A stretch of 25,097 nucleotides of DNA from DASUSF01 sp036375275 (GCA_036375275.1 DASUSF010000185.1:1-25097); one strand, 5' to 3'. Shown: positions 1 to 8,867, counted from the first letter of the stretch. Numbers and translations are program-made. Notes: generated from the sequence alone by a model not told the origin.

Positions 1-624
1 GCCGGTGGGGACGTCGAGCGACTGCGCGCGGCGACCTTGCCCGAGGCCGGGCAGAGCGTGGGCGAGGCGATCAACGAGGCGATCGGCCGGATCGGCGAGA
101 ACCTCAGCCTCAGGCGGACCGCCACCGTCGAGGTGGACCACGGTGCCGTCGGCTCCTACGTGCACGGCGCGCTCGCGCCCGGGCTCGGCAAGATCGGCGT
201 CCTGGTCGGCCTGCAGTCGACCGGCGATCCGGACGAGCTCGCGGCCCTCGGCAAGCAGCTCGCGATGCACGTCGCCGCCGCCCGGCCGCTGGCGGTCAGC
301 GCCGACAAGGTCGACGCCCGGACGGTCGAGCGCGAGCGGGAGATCTACGCCGATCAGGCGCGCGCTACGGGCAAGGCCGAGAACATCCTGGACAAGATCG
401 TCGACGGCCGGCTGCGCAAGTTCTTCGAGGAGCAGGTCCTGCTCGAGCAGAACTTCGTGGTCGATCCGGACCTCAAGGTGAAGGACGCGATCGACAAGGT
501 GGCCGAGCGGCTCGGCAGCTCGATCATGGTCACCGGCTTCGTGCGCTACGCCCTCGGCGAAGGCCTGGAGAAGAGGACCACGAGCCTCGCCGAGGAGGTG
601 GCGGCGCAGCTGGACGACAGCTGA
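1..624 (+). CDS. tsf: Elongation factor Ts, 3' portion (5' end outside window)
   Basis: The frame is open from the first base and 207 residues are visible, about two thirds of a normal EF-Ts. The N-terminal UBA-like domain and the TDVGF nucleotide-exchange motif lie upstream of the window. What remains is the dimerisation/core region: GENLSLRR, the segment with HGALAPGLGKIGVLVGL, QLAMHVAAA, and a C-terminal part with KFFEEQVLLEQNFV and a DxxxTVxE-like linker. EF-Ts is the cytoplasmic guanine-nucleotide exchange factor that regenerates EF-Tu-GTP during translation. rpsB normally lies just upstream. The TTG at 37 is internal and not a start. Identification is firm from these motifs and from pyrH-frr following. 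Confidence 0.96.
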   Translation, partial: AGGDVERLRAATLPEAGQSVGEAINEAIGRIGENLSLRRTATVEVDHGAVGSYVHGALAPGLGKIGVLVGLQSTGDPDELAALGKQLAMHVAAARPLAVSADKVDARTVEREREIYADQARATGKAENILDKIVDGRLRKFFEEQVLLEQNFVVDPDLKVKDAIDKVAERLGSSIMVTGFVRYALGEGLEKRTTSLAEEVAAQLDDS

Positions 625-629
625 GGAGC

Positions 630-656
630 CCCCGGGTGTCGGCGAGCCGGCCGGGG
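630..656 (+). terminator. GC-rich hairpin between tsf and pyrH
   Basis: CCCCGG (630-635) can pair with CCGGGG (651-656) over a 15-base loop, and a small CGG/CCG stem fits inside the loop. It lies 5 bases after the tsf stop. There is no T-tract after it, so it is not a textbook intrinsic terminator. It could be an attenuator, an mRNA stabiliser at the tsf 3' end, or chance in very GC-rich DNA. Confidence 0.3.
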
Positions 657-697
657 ATCGAAGCGCCGTCCGGGCGCCGCGCGGGGGAGGAGCTCGG

Positions 698-1459
698 ATG
701 ATGGTCGAGCCGGAGACGCCGCCGCGGTTCAGCCGCGTCCTCCTCAAGATGTCGGGCGAGCTTCTGATGGGCCGGCAGGGCTACGGCCACGACCCCGCCA
801 TGCTGCGCCAGCTCGGCGACGACGTGCTCGCGGTCAACGGCCAGGGCATCGAGCAGTGCCTGGTGATCGGCGGCGGCAACATCGTCCGCGGCGGGGTCGC
901 GGCGGCCTCCGGCATCGAGCGCGCGAACGCCGACTACATGGGCATGCTGGCCACGGTCATCAACGCGCTGGCGGTGCAGAGCGTGCTCGAGCAGATGGGG
1001 GTCCAGACCCGGGTCCTCTCGGCGATTCCCATGTCGTCGGTGTGCGAGCCGTACATCCGCAGGCGCGCGATCCGGCACATGGAGAAGGGCCGGGTCGTGA
1101 TCTGCGCGGCGGGCACCGGGAATCCGTTCTTCACCACCGACACGGCGGCGGCGTTGCGCGCGGCCGAGCTCAGCTGCGACGTGCTGCTCAAGGGCACCAA
1201 GGTCGACGGCGTGTACGACGCCGACCCGGTCCGGCATCCGGGCGCGCGGCGCTTCGAGCGGCTGACCTACCACGAGGTTCTGGCCCGCGACCTCAAGGTC
1301 ATGGACGCGTCGGCGATCTCGCTCGCCCGGGAGAGCGCCATCCCGATCATCGTGTTCGCGATCCATCGGCCGGGCTCGCTGATCAGCGTGTTGCGCGGCG
1401 ACGGTGCCCACACGATGATTTCGGAGGAAGCGCCAGACAATCAGGAGGCGATGTCGTGA
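698..1459 (+). CDS. pyrH: UMP kinase (uridylate kinase)
   Basis: Phosphorylates UMP to UDP with ATP, in the cytoplasm, in pyrimidine nucleotide synthesis. The 253-residue length and motifs fit the bacterial amino-acid-kinase-fold PyrH family: LLKMSGE with Lys17 near the N-terminus, VIGGGNIVRGG, MGMLATVINALAVQ, and TGNPFFTTDTAAALRA, followed by KGTKVDGVYDADP. The ATG at 698 is preceded by a strong GGGGGAGGAG Shine-Dalgarno sequence; the next codon is also ATG (701), so the start could be one codon later. The stop overlaps the GTG start of frr by four bases. The conserved tsf-pyrH-frr order supports the call. Confidence 0.97.
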   Translation: MMVEPETPPRFSRVLLKMSGELLMGRQGYGHDPAMLRQLGDDVLAVNGQGIEQCLVIGGGNIVRGGVAAASGIERANADYMGMLATVINALAVQSVLEQMGVQTRVLSAIPMSSVCEPYIRRRAIRHMEKGRVVICAAGTGNPFFTTDTAAALRAAELSCDVLLKGTKVDGVYDADPVRHPGARRFERLTYHEVLARDLKVMDASAISLARESAIPIIVFAIHRPGSLISVLRGDGAHTMISEEAPDNQEAMS

Positions 1460-2013
1460 GCGAGTTCTCCATGGACGATGTGCGCAGGCGCATGGACGGC
1501 GCGGTCGAGGTCCTGCGCAAGGAGTTTTCGGGGCTGCGCACCGGGCGCGCCTCGGCGAGCCTGCTCGAGCCGGTCATGGTCCAGGCCTACGGCAGCGAGA
1601 TGCCCCTCAACCAGGTCGGCACCGTGAGCGTGCCGGAGGCGCGCATGCTCTCGGTGCAGGTCTGGGACAAGGGGCTCGTGAAGGCGGTCGACAAGGCGAT
1701 CCGCAACTCGGGCCTCGGCCTCAATCCCGCCGTCGACGGCACCCTGGTGCGCATCCCGGTGCCGGAGCTGAGCGAGGAGCGGCGGGTCGAGCTCGCCAAG
1801 GTAGCAGGTCGTTATGCCGAACAGGCTAGGGTTGCGGTCCGCAACGTCCGTCGGGACGCGATGGAGCAGCTCAAGCGCCTCGAGAAGGACGGCGAGCTGT
1901 CGCAGGACGAGCAGCACAAGGTGAGCGATCAGGTGCAGCAGCTGACCGACCAGGAGATCAAGCGGATCAACGACACGCTCGCGGCCAAAGAGGCCGAGAT
2001 CATGACCGTATGA
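1456..2013 (+). CDS. frr: Ribosome recycling factor
   Basis: RRF splits the post-termination ribosome together with EF-G. The protein is 185 residues, the usual length. Landmarks are LRTGRASASLLEPVMVQAYG at about residues 25-45, LNQVGTVSVPEAR, KAIRNSGLGLNP and VRIPVPELSEERR, then a C-terminal helix-rich arm with RNVRRDAMEQLK. The chosen start is GTG at 1456, which overlaps the pyrH stop (GTGA) and has AGGAGG at 1443-1448, seven bases upstream. The same frame is open far upstream inside pyrH, but that part is not RRF-like. Translation is probably coupled to pyrH. Confidence 0.97.
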   Translation: MSEFSMDDVRRRMDGAVEVLRKEFSGLRTGRASASLLEPVMVQAYGSEMPLNQVGTVSVPEARMLSVQVWDKGLVKAVDKAIRNSGLGLNPAVDGTLVRIPVPELSEERRVELAKVAGRYAEQARVAVRNVRRDAMEQLKRLEKDGELSQDEQHKVSDQVQQLTDQEIKRINDTLAAKEAEIMTV

Positions 2014-2020
2014 GGGCCGG

Positions 2021-2791
2021 ATGACCTTGCACCCTTCTGTCCGTCCGGCGGTCGATGCGGCTCCGGTCGAGGAGCGCCCCGGCGGCGGGCTCGGCCCCGT
2101 CCACATCGCGATCATCATGGACGGCAACCGGCGCTGGGCGAAGGGCCGGGGCATGCCGCCGATCTTCGGCCACCAGCGCGGCGCCGAGGCCGTCCGGCGA
2201 AGCATCGAAGGGTGCATCGATCACGGCGTGCGCTACCTCACCCTGTTCGCCTTCAGCTCGGAGAACTGGAAGCGGCCGGTGGACGAGGTCAACGAGCTGA
2301 TGAACCTGCTCCGCTTCTACCTGCGGCGGGAGATCGGCGAGCTCGGCCGCAACGGGGTGCAGCTCCGCTTCCTCGGCGAGCGCGAGCTGATGGCGCGTGA
2401 CATCGCCGAGATGATGGGCGAGGCCGAGCGGCGGACCCGCGGCAACGACCGCCTGATCCTGACCATCGCGCTGAACTACGGCAGCCGGCGGGAGATCGTG
2501 CGCGCCGCGCAGACCCTGGCCGAGGAGGTGGCGGCCGGTCGCCTCGATCCCGGCGACATCGACGAGGAGCGCCTGGCGCGGACCCTGAACGGCCTCGACC
2601 TGCCCGATCCGGATCTTCTGATCCGGACCAGCGGCGAGCAGCGGATCTCCAACTTCATGCTCTGGCAGCTCGCCTATACCGAGCTGGTCTTCCTGCCGGT
2701 CAACTGGCCGGAGTTCGACAAGCGCCACATCGCCCAGGCGGTCGCGGAGTTCCGGGGCCGCGAGCGGCGCTACGGGGCATCGGGTGGCTGA
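2021..2791 (+). CDS. uppS: Isoprenyl transferase (undecaprenyl diphosphate synthase)
   Basis: Cis-prenyltransferase that adds isopentenyl units to farnesyl diphosphate to make the undecaprenyl carrier for peptidoglycan and other surface polymers. At 256 residues it fits the family. The HIAIIMDGNRRWAK motif holds the catalytic Asp34. Also present are GHQRGAEAVR, the SSENWKRP loop, ALNYGSRREI and the RTSGEQRISNFMLWQLAY motif that binds IPP, ending in FRGRERRYG. The roughly 25-residue N-terminal extension before HIAIIMDG is a little long and has only a weak GAGGG ribosome-binding site. The gene overlaps cdsA by eight bases. Confidence 0.96.
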   Translation: MTLHPSVRPAVDAAPVEERPGGGLGPVHIAIIMDGNRRWAKGRGMPPIFGHQRGAEAVRRSIEGCIDHGVRYLTLFAFSSENWKRPVDEVNELMNLLRFYLRREIGELGRNGVQLRFLGERELMARDIAEMMGEAERRTRGNDRLILTIALNYGSRREIVRAAQTLAEEVAAGRLDPGDIDEERLARTLNGLDLPDPDLLIRTSGEQRISNFMLWQLAYTELVFLPVNWPEFDKRHIAQAVAEFRGRERRYGASGG

Positions 2792-3608
2792 CGCCGACCC
2801 GGCGCTGAGGCGGAGGGTCATCTCGGCTCTGGCGCTCGCGCCGGTCGCGATCGCCATGGTGCTCCTCGGCGGCTGGGGGTTCGTCGGCTTCGTCTGGCTC
2901 GCCGTCGTGCTGATGGCGCTCGAATGGGCCCGCCTCACCGCCGCCCGGTTCAGTCCGCGGGATGGCCGGATCGCAGGGTTCGCGGTGGTCGCGGTCGGCG
3001 CCTGCTCGACGGTCGCGGCCGGCTTCGACCAGCCGGTCTGGGCGCTCGGCCTGCTCCTCGGGGGCGCCGCCGCCGCCGCCGTCGCGGCGACGGTGCTGCG
3101 GGCCCCGCCCCTCTGGGTCGGCCTCGGGGTCGGCTACGTCGGCCTGCCGGCGCTCGCGCTGATCTGGCTGCGCTCGGTGCCGGACCTCGGTCTCAGCGTG
3201 CTGATCTGGCTGTTTCTCGTGGTCTGGGCGGCGGATTCGTCGGCGTATTTCACCGGCCGCACCCTCGGCGGGCCGAAGCTCGCGCCGTCCATCAGCCCGA
3301 GCAAGACCTGGTCGGGCTTCGGCGGCGGCGTGGTCGGAGCGGCCCTGATCAGCGTCGTCGCCGCCTGGCTTTCCGGCGCGGCGCCGGTCGTGCTCGTCGG
3401 CGCGCTGGCGGCGCTGCTCGCGGTCGTCGCGCAGATCGGCGATCTTGCGGAATCGGCCCTGAAGCGGCGCGCCGGGGTCAAGGACAGCGGCCAGCTGATC
3501 CCCGGCCACGGCGGCATCCTGGACCGGGTGGACGGCCTGCTGTTCGCGGCGCCGGTCCTGGCGCTCCTCGGCGTCGTCACCGGGCCGGACGCATGGCTGT
3601 CCCGATGA
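2784..3608 (+). CDS. cdsA: Phosphatidate cytidylyltransferase (CDP-diglyceride synthase)
   Basis: Integral inner-membrane enzyme that converts phosphatidate and CTP to CDP-diacylglycerol, the branch point of phospholipid synthesis. The 274 residues are mostly hydrophobic and form several membrane segments. The family signature is complete near the C-terminus: LKRRAGVKDSGQLIPGHGG followed by ILDRVDGLLFA, with SPSKTWSGFGGG upstream. The GTG start at 2784 lies inside the uppS end (8-base overlap), and the stop overlaps the dxr ATG. Gene order uppS-cdsA-dxr is typical of Proteobacteria. Confidence 0.96.
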   Translation: MADADPALRRRVISALALAPVAIAMVLLGGWGFVGFVWLAVVLMALEWARLTAARFSPRDGRIAGFAVVAVGACSTVAAGFDQPVWALGLLLGGAAAAAVAATVLRAPPLWVGLGVGYVGLPALALIWLRSVPDLGLSVLIWLFLVVWAADSSAYFTGRTLGGPKLAPSISPSKTWSGFGGGVVGAALISVVAAWLSGAAPVVLVGALAALLAVVAQIGDLAESALKRRAGVKDSGQLIPGHGGILDRVDGLLFAAPVLALLGVVTGPDAWLSR

Positions 3609-4795
3609 GCGTCCCCGACCGGCTCCCGGAACCGCCCCGGCGGATCAGCGTGCTCGGCGCGACCGGCTCGATCGGCCGAAGCACGCTCGATCTCGTGCGC
3701 CGCCAGCCGGAGCGCTACCGGGTCGTGGCGCTGACCGCCGACCGCTCCGCCGAGCATCTCGCCCGGGCGGCGCTCGAGCATCGGGCGGAGCTCGCGGTGG
3801 TCGCGGATGAGAACGCCTATCCGGCCCTCAGGGCCGCGCTCGCCGGGTCGGGGATCGAGGCCGCCGCGGGCGAGGCGGCGCTCGCCGGGGCTGCGGCCCG
3901 ACCGGCCGACTGGGTGATGGCAGCGATCGTCGGCGCGGCCGGCCTCGCCCCGACCCTCGAGGCGGTCCGCCGGGGCGTGCTGGTCGCGCTCGCCACCAAG
4001 GAGAGCCTGGTCTGCGCGGGCCGTCTCTTCACGGACGAGGTGCGGCGCAGCGGCGCCACCCTGCTGCCGGTCGATTCCGAGCACAACGCGATCTTCCAGG
4101 CCCTCGGTGGGGCCGACCTCGGCGACGTCGAGCGCCTGATCCTGACCGCCTCCGGCGGACCGTTCCGGACCCGGGCGCTCGCGGACATGGCGCGGATCGC
4201 GCCGGAGGAGGCCGTCCTGCACCCCAACTGGAGCATGGGCGCCAAGATCTCGGTCGATTCCGCGACCATGATGAACAAGGGGCTGGAGCTGATCGAGGCC
4301 CATCACCTGTTCGATCTCCCGGCCGAGCGGATCGAGATCCTGGTGCATCCGGAATCGGTGGTGCACAGCCTGGTCGCGTTCCGGGACGGCTCGATGCTGG
4401 CCCAGCTCGGCGCGCCGGACATGCGGATCCCGATCGCGCACACGCTCGGCTGGCCCCGGCGGCTCGACGTGCCGACCCCGCGCCTCGATCTCGCGCGCGT
4501 CGCGACGCTCCGGTTCGAGGCGCCCGACCCGGTGCGCTTCCCGGCGCTCCGCCTCGCGCGCGACGCGCTGAACGCGGGCGGCGGGCTGCCGACCGTGCTG
4601 AATGCGGCGAACGAGGTCGCGGTCGCGGCATTCCTGGAGCGGAAGCTCGGCTTTCTCGACATCGCCCGGGTCGTGGAGGGGGCGCTCGAGCGCGGCTCTC
4701 TCAGGGCCCCCGAAAGCATCGGCGAGGTGATCGCGCTCGACCGCGAGACCCGTCGGCGGACCGTTGAGCTGGTCGCCCGGCGCGGCGCGGCCTGA
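3605..4795 (+). CDS. dxr: 1-deoxy-D-xylulose 5-phosphate reductoisomerase
   Basis: Second step of the MEP isoprenoid pathway: NADPH- and metal-dependent conversion of DXP to methylerythritol phosphate. It supplies precursors to the neighbouring uppS. The N-terminal GATGSIG (residues 18-24) binds NADPH. KESLVCAG, LPVDSEHNAIFQ (metal-binding Asp and Glu), TASGGPFR, NWSMGAKISVDSATMMNKGLE and HPESVVHSLV are all present. From ATG 3605 the protein has 396 residues, a normal length, and the start overlaps the cdsA stop (ATGA). An in-frame ATG at 3593 would add four residues; neither has a clear ribosome-binding site. Confidence 0.96.
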   Translation: MSVPDRLPEPPRRISVLGATGSIGRSTLDLVRRQPERYRVVALTADRSAEHLARAALEHRAELAVVADENAYPALRAALAGSGIEAAAGEAALAGAAARPADWVMAAIVGAAGLAPTLEAVRRGVLVALATKESLVCAGRLFTDEVRRSGATLLPVDSEHNAIFQALGGADLGDVERLILTASGGPFRTRALADMARIAPEEAVLHPNWSMGAKISVDSATMMNKGLELIEAHHLFDLPAERIEILVHPESVVHSLVAFRDGSMLAQLGAPDMRIPIAHTLGWPRRLDVPTPRLDLARVATLRFEAPDPVRFPALRLARDALNAGGGLPTVLNAANEVAVAAFLERKLGFLDIARVVEGALERGSLRAPESIGEVIALDRETRRRTVELVARRGAA

Positions 4796-4809
4796 ATCGG
4801 AAGAGGATC

Positions 4810-5931
4810 ATGGATTCGCTGTTCACCTTCCTCGGCTACATCGTCCCCTTCCTGATCATCCTGTCGGTGGTCGTGTTCGTCCACGAGCTCGGCCACTACC
4901 TGGTCGCGCGCCTGAACGGCGTGAAGGTCGAGGTGTTCTCGATCGGCTTCGGCACCGAGCTGTTCGGCTGGACGAACCGCGCCGGGACGCGCTGGAAGGT
5001 GAGCGCGCTGCCGCTCGGCGGCTACGTCAAGATGCGCGGCGACGCCGATGCCACCAGCAGCCGGATCGACCTCTCGGCGATGCCCGAGCCGGACAGCTTC
5101 CCCGCCAAGTCGGTGGGGCGGCGCGCGGCGATCGTGGTCGCCGGGCCGCTCGCCAACTTCGTGTTCGCGATCGTGGCGCTCGCGCTGCTGTTCGCGCTGG
5201 TCGGCCGCCCGTTCACCCCGCCCGAGGTCGGCGAGGTGCAGGAGGCCGGCGCGGCGGCCGAGGCCGGCATTCAGCCGAACGACCGGATCGTCGCGGTCGA
5301 CGGCACGCCGATCGCGAGCTTCGAGGAGCTGCAGGAGATCGTCCGCACGGCGCCCGGCGAGCCCCTGGCGTTCACCATCGAGCGCGCGGGCGAGACCCTC
5401 GAGGTCGAGATCGTGCCGCGCAAGAGCGAGCTCACCGACCGCTTCGGCAACACCCACGAAGTCGGCCTGATCGGGATCAGCCGCTCCGGCGTCGAGTTCC
5501 GGCGCTCCAACCCGGCGAGCGCCCTGGTCGAGGGGGTCGAGGAGACCTTCACGCTGGTGGTCGGCACGCTCCAGGCGATCGGTCAGATGATCGTCGGCAG
5601 CCGGACCACGGACGAGCTCGGCGGGCCGCTCAGGATCGCGCAGATGTCCGGAGAGATCGCCAAGGACGGGATCATCCCCGCCATCTGGTTCACCGCGATA
5701 TTGTCGATCAACCTCGGCCTGATTAACCTGTTCCCGATTCCAATGCTCGACGGCGGGCACCTCGTCATGTACGGGATCGAGGCGGTCCGGGGCCGGCCGT
5801 TGAACGAGCGCAGCCAGGAGATCGCGTTCCGGTTTGGTCTCGCGCTGGTGCTGACCTTGATGGTGTTCGCGACCTGGAACGATCTGGTCCACCTCAACGT
5901 GATCGAATTCTTCAAGGGGCTGGTCTCGTGA
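4810..5931 (+). CDS. rseP: Site-2 membrane zinc protease RseP
   Basis: M50 intramembrane metalloprotease that in other bacteria cleaves anti-sigma factors and leftover signal peptides in the inner membrane. The HELGH zinc motif (His25, Glu26, His29) sits in the first transmembrane helix. One PDZ domain follows (about residues 125-205, EAGIQPNDRIVAVDG), and the third metal ligand is in NLFPIPMLDGGH near the C-terminus, followed by more membrane helices. At 373 residues with one PDZ domain it matches the alphaproteobacterial form; the E. coli protein has two. GGAAGAGGA lies just before the ATG. Adjacent bamA hints at a role in envelope stress, but no target anti-sigma gene is in the window. Confidence 0.96.
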   Translation: MDSLFTFLGYIVPFLIILSVVVFVHELGHYLVARLNGVKVEVFSIGFGTELFGWTNRAGTRWKVSALPLGGYVKMRGDADATSSRIDLSAMPEPDSFPAKSVGRRAAIVVAGPLANFVFAIVALALLFALVGRPFTPPEVGEVQEAGAAAEAGIQPNDRIVAVDGTPIASFEELQEIVRTAPGEPLAFTIERAGETLEVEIVPRKSELTDRFGNTHEVGLIGISRSGVEFRRSNPASALVEGVEETFTLVVGTLQAIGQMIVGSRTTDELGGPLRIAQMSGEIAKDGIIPAIWFTAILSINLGLINLFPIPMLDGGHLVMYGIEAVRGRPLNERSQEIAFRFGLALVLTLMVFATWNDLVHLNVIEFFKGLVS

Positions 5932-5939
5932 CGAGGCAC

Positions 5940-5954
5940 GGGGGGCGGCCCCCC
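5940..5954 (+). promoter_or_regulatory. Perfect GC hairpin in the rseP-bamA gap
   Basis: Six G (5940-5945) pair with six C (5949-5954) around a three-base loop. It lies between the rseP stop and the bamA Shine-Dalgarno sequence GGGAGGA at 5968-5974. No T-run follows. CATAAT (5954-5959) resembles a -10 box, but no good -35 lies upstream. It could be an attenuator or mRNA processing/stability element that sets bamA level apart from rseP. Confidence 0.4.
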
Positions 5955-5977
5955 ATAATGTCCAACCGGGAGGAACA

Positions 5978-8284
5978 ATGCCGCCGCGCCGGGCCCTGCT
6001 TCTGGCGATCGTCATGCTGGTCGCCTTCGTCGATCCCCGGGCCGAGGTCCGTCCGCAGGAGCTGAGCCCGACCGAGCGGCCGGCGGCGGCCGACACCATC
6101 GAGAGCATCGAGGTCCGCGGCAACCAGCGGATCGAGGCGCCGACGATCCGGAGCTACATGACGGTCGGGGTCGGCGATCCGTTCGATCCAGCCCGGCTCG
6201 ACGAGTCGCTGAAGAACCTGTTCGCGACCGGCCTGTTCGACGACGTCCTGCTGCGTCGCGAGGGCGACCGGCTCGTGGTCAACGTGGTCGAGAACCCGAT
6301 CATCAACCGGATCGCATTCGAGGGGAACCTCCGCCTCGACGACGGGCTCCTGGAATCCGAGGTCCAGCTCCGGCCGCGGGTGGTCTACACCCGCTCGCGG
6401 GTGCAGAACGCGGTCAACCGCATCCTCGAGCTCTATCGCCGCAACGGCCGCTTCGCGGCCACGGTCGAGCCGAAGGTGATCGAGCTGTCGGAGAACCGGG
6501 TCGACCTGGTCTTCGAGATCAACGAGGGTCCGCTCACCGAGGTCGAGCGGATCATCTTCATCGGCAACCAGGCGTTCGGCGACGAGCAGCTCCGGGGCGT
6601 GATCCAGACCAAGGAATCGGCCTGGTACCGCTTTCTGTCGTCCGACGACACCTACGACCCCGACCGGCTGCTGTTCGACCAGGAGCTGCTCCGGCGGTTC
6701 TACCTCGGGCGCGGCTATGCCGACTTCAACGTCCGCTCGGCGATCGCCGAGCTCAGCCCCGACGGCCGGAGCTTCATCATCACGTTCACGGTCGAGGAAG
6801 GCGACCGCTACCGGTTCGGCACGATCGACCTCGAGTCCCGGCTGCGCGACCTCGAGCCGGCCGAGCTCCGCGCGCTGCTCGAGACCCGCGAGGGCGAGAT
6901 CTACAACGCCGACGAGATCGAGGATTCGATCATCGCGCTCACCGAGGAGATCGGTAAGCTCGGCTACGCCTTCGTGGAGATCAACCCGCAGGCGAGCAAG
7001 CGCGAGGAAGAAGATCTGATCGACCTGACCTACGTGATCAACGAAGGCGAGCGGGTCTACATCGAGCGGATCGACATCGTCGGCAACGTGCGCACCCTCG
7101 ACGAGGTGATCCGGCGCGAGTTCCGCCTGTCCGAGGGGGACGCCTTCAACACCGCGCTGCTGCGCCGGTCGCGGCAGCGGATCCAGGAGCTCGGCTACTT
7201 CGAGAGCGTCGAGATGCGGACCGGGCCCGGCTCCTCCCCCGACCGGACCGAGATCGAGGTCGAGGTCAGCGAGCGCTCGACCGGCGAACTGTCCTTTGGC
7301 GCCGGCTTCTCGACCTCGGACGGACCCCTCGGCGACATCCGGCTGACCGAGCGCAACCTGCTCGGGCGGGGCCAGACGATCCGGGCCAACCTGACGGTCT
7401 CCGGCCGCACCCAGCAGATCGACTTCAGCTTCACCGAGCCCTATTTCCTCGACCGCGACTTCGCCGCCGGCTTCGACCTGTTCCGGCGCACCACCGACTT
7501 CCAGGACGAGGGCTCGTTCGACCAGACCACCACGGGCGGCACGCTCCGGGGCTCGTACCCGCTGACCGAGCAGTTGCGCCATGGCCTGCGCTTCACCGTC
7601 CGGCAGGACGAGATCGAGGACGTGCGCGAGGACGCCTCGCGGTTCATCAGGGACGAGGAGGGGGAGGACCTCACCGTCCTGATCGGCCAGACCCTGACCT
7701 ACGACGTCCGCGACACCGCCTTCCTGCCGACCGAGGGCTACCTGCTGCGCTTCGAGCAGGATCTCGCCGGGCTCGGCGGCGACACCCAGTTCCTGCGCCA
7801 CGAGCTGCTCGCGACCTACTACTATCCGTTCGCGCCCGACTGGGTGCTCAACATCGCGGGCCGCGGCGGCTTCATCTTCGGCTACGGCGGCGAGGACGTC
7901 CGCCTGTTCGACCGGTTCTTCCTCGGCGGGGCGACGCTCAGGGGCTTCGAGTTCGCAGGCGTCGGGCCGCGCGACGTGACCACCGGCGACGCGCTCGGCG
8001 GCAATCTTCTCGGCACCGGGACGGTGGAGATGCGCTTCCCGCTCGGCCTGCCGGAAGAGCTCAGGATGTTCGGCCGCGCCTTCGTGGAAGGAGGCACCCT
8101 GACCGAGGTCGATGCGGAGGGGCCGGAGATCGCGGACTCCGGCTCGCTCCGGGCTGCGGGCGGGATCGGGCTGTCCTGGCTCTCCCCGCTCGGCCCCATC
8201 GCCGTCGACCTGTCTCAGGCCTTCGTCAAGGAAGACGAGGACGAGACCGAAGTCTTCCGGATCAGCTTTGGGACCCGTTTCTGA
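5978..8284 (+). CDS. bamA: Outer membrane protein assembly factor BamA
   Basis: Omp85-family core of the BAM complex, which folds beta-barrel proteins into the outer membrane. 768 residues. A hydrophobic signal peptide covers about residues 5-22. POTRA repeats fill about residues 40-400; the first begins IESIEVRGNQRIEAPTIRSY, and later ones carry IGNQAFGDEQL and IDIVGNVRTLDEVI. The C-terminal half is the 16-strand barrel: LTERNLLGRGQ, DFSFTEPYFLDRDFAAGFD, the loop-6 motif LRGF (residues 654-657) and a final strand ending in Phe (FRISFGTRF), the usual barrel-assembly signal. ATG at 5978 follows GGGAGGA closely. Next to the skp-like gene, as in most Proteobacteria. Confidence 0.97.
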   Translation: MPPRRALLLAIVMLVAFVDPRAEVRPQELSPTERPAAADTIESIEVRGNQRIEAPTIRSYMTVGVGDPFDPARLDESLKNLFATGLFDDVLLRREGDRLVVNVVENPIINRIAFEGNLRLDDGLLESEVQLRPRVVYTRSRVQNAVNRILELYRRNGRFAATVEPKVIELSENRVDLVFEINEGPLTEVERIIFIGNQAFGDEQLRGVIQTKESAWYRFLSSDDTYDPDRLLFDQELLRRFYLGRGYADFNVRSAIAELSPDGRSFIITFTVEEGDRYRFGTIDLESRLRDLEPAELRALLETREGEIYNADEIEDSIIALTEEIGKLGYAFVEINPQASKREEEDLIDLTYVINEGERVYIERIDIVGNVRTLDEVIRREFRLSEGDAFNTALLRRSRQRIQELGYFESVEMRTGPGSSPDRTEIEVEVSERSTGELSFGAGFSTSDGPLGDIRLTERNLLGRGQTIRANLTVSGRTQQIDFSFTEPYFLDRDFAAGFDLFRRTTDFQDEGSFDQTTTGGTLRGSYPLTEQLRHGLRFTVRQDEIEDVREDASRFIRDEEGEDLTVLIGQTLTYDVRDTAFLPTEGYLLRFEQDLAGLGGDTQFLRHELLATYYYPFAPDWVLNIAGRGGFIFGYGGEDVRLFDRFFLGGATLRGFEFAGVGPRDVTTGDALGGNLLGTGTVEMRFPLGLPEELRMFGRAFVEGGTLTEVDAEGPEIADSGSLRAAGGIGLSWLSPLGPIAVDLSQAFVKEDEDETEVFRISFGTRF

Positions 8285-8294
8285 GAGCACGACC

Positions 8295-8867
8295 ATGACC
8301 CTGACGCGACGCAGTCTGATCCGCCTGGTAGCGCAGCTCGCGCTCGGCCTTCTCCTGGCTCTGCCGCCGACCGGCGCCTTCGCGCAGAAGCTGCCGGCGA
8401 CGGTGGCGGCGGTGATCGACTATCAGCAGATCCTGCGCGAGGCGAAGGCCGCGCGCAGCATCCGCGAGCAGATCGAGGGGCGCCGCGAGGCGTACCAGAA
8501 CGAGATCGGCCGCGAGGAGGAGCGGCTGCGCGCCGCCGATCAGGCCTTCGCGAAGCAGCGCTCGCTCCTGACCCCGGAGGCGCTGGCTGAGAAGCGCCGC
8601 GAGTTCGAGAAGGAGGTGATGGAGGTCCAGCGCATGGTCCAGGAGCGCCGGCGCAAGCTGGACCGCGCCTCGGCCGCGGCGCTGAACGAGGTCAAGAAAT
8701 CGCTGATCGAGATCGTGACCGGGATCGCGGAGACGCGCGGCTTCAACCTCGTCCTGCCGAGCTCGGAAGTCCTGTTCTTCGCCCGGCACATCGATCTCAC
8801 CGAGGAGGTGCTGGCCCAGCTCGACCAGCGGTTGCCCCAGGTGCAGGTGCCCGAGAACGTGGAGTAG
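8295..8867 (+). CDS. skp: OmpH/Skp family periplasmic chaperone
   Basis: Skp-type holdase that carries unfolded outer-membrane proteins across the periplasm to BamA. 190 residues. A signal peptide runs to about residue 30 with likely cleavage after AFA (LPPTGAFA-QK). The mature part begins VAAVIDYQQILREAKAARSI, a typical OmpH start, and is followed by a long charged coiled coil (about residues 55-135) and a short return beta segment with GFNLVLPSSEVLFF. The ATG at 8295 is ten bases after the bamA stop with only a weak GAGAG site. The long coding frame upstream of 8295 lies inside bamA and is not part of this gene. Confidence 0.93.
   Translation: MTLTRRSLIRLVAQLALGLLLALPPTGAFAQKLPATVAAVIDYQQILREAKAARSIREQIEGRREAYQNEIGREEERLRAADQAFAKQRSLLTPEALAEKRREFEKEVMEVQRMVQERRRKLDRASAAALNEVKKSLIEIVTGIAETRGFNLVLPSSEVLFFARHIDLTEEVLAQLDQRLPQVQVPENVE

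Noticed and set aside
856..1455. Upstream extension of the frr frame inside pyrH
   Set aside because: Not RRF-like; GTG 1456 with AGGAGG upstream gives the normal 185-residue RRF.
5912..8296. Open frame of 794 codons on the minus strand opposite bamA
   Set aside because: It mirrors bamA, has no domain, is rich in Asp/Glu/Val/Leu repeats expected from the complement of GC-rich codons, and bamA is certain.
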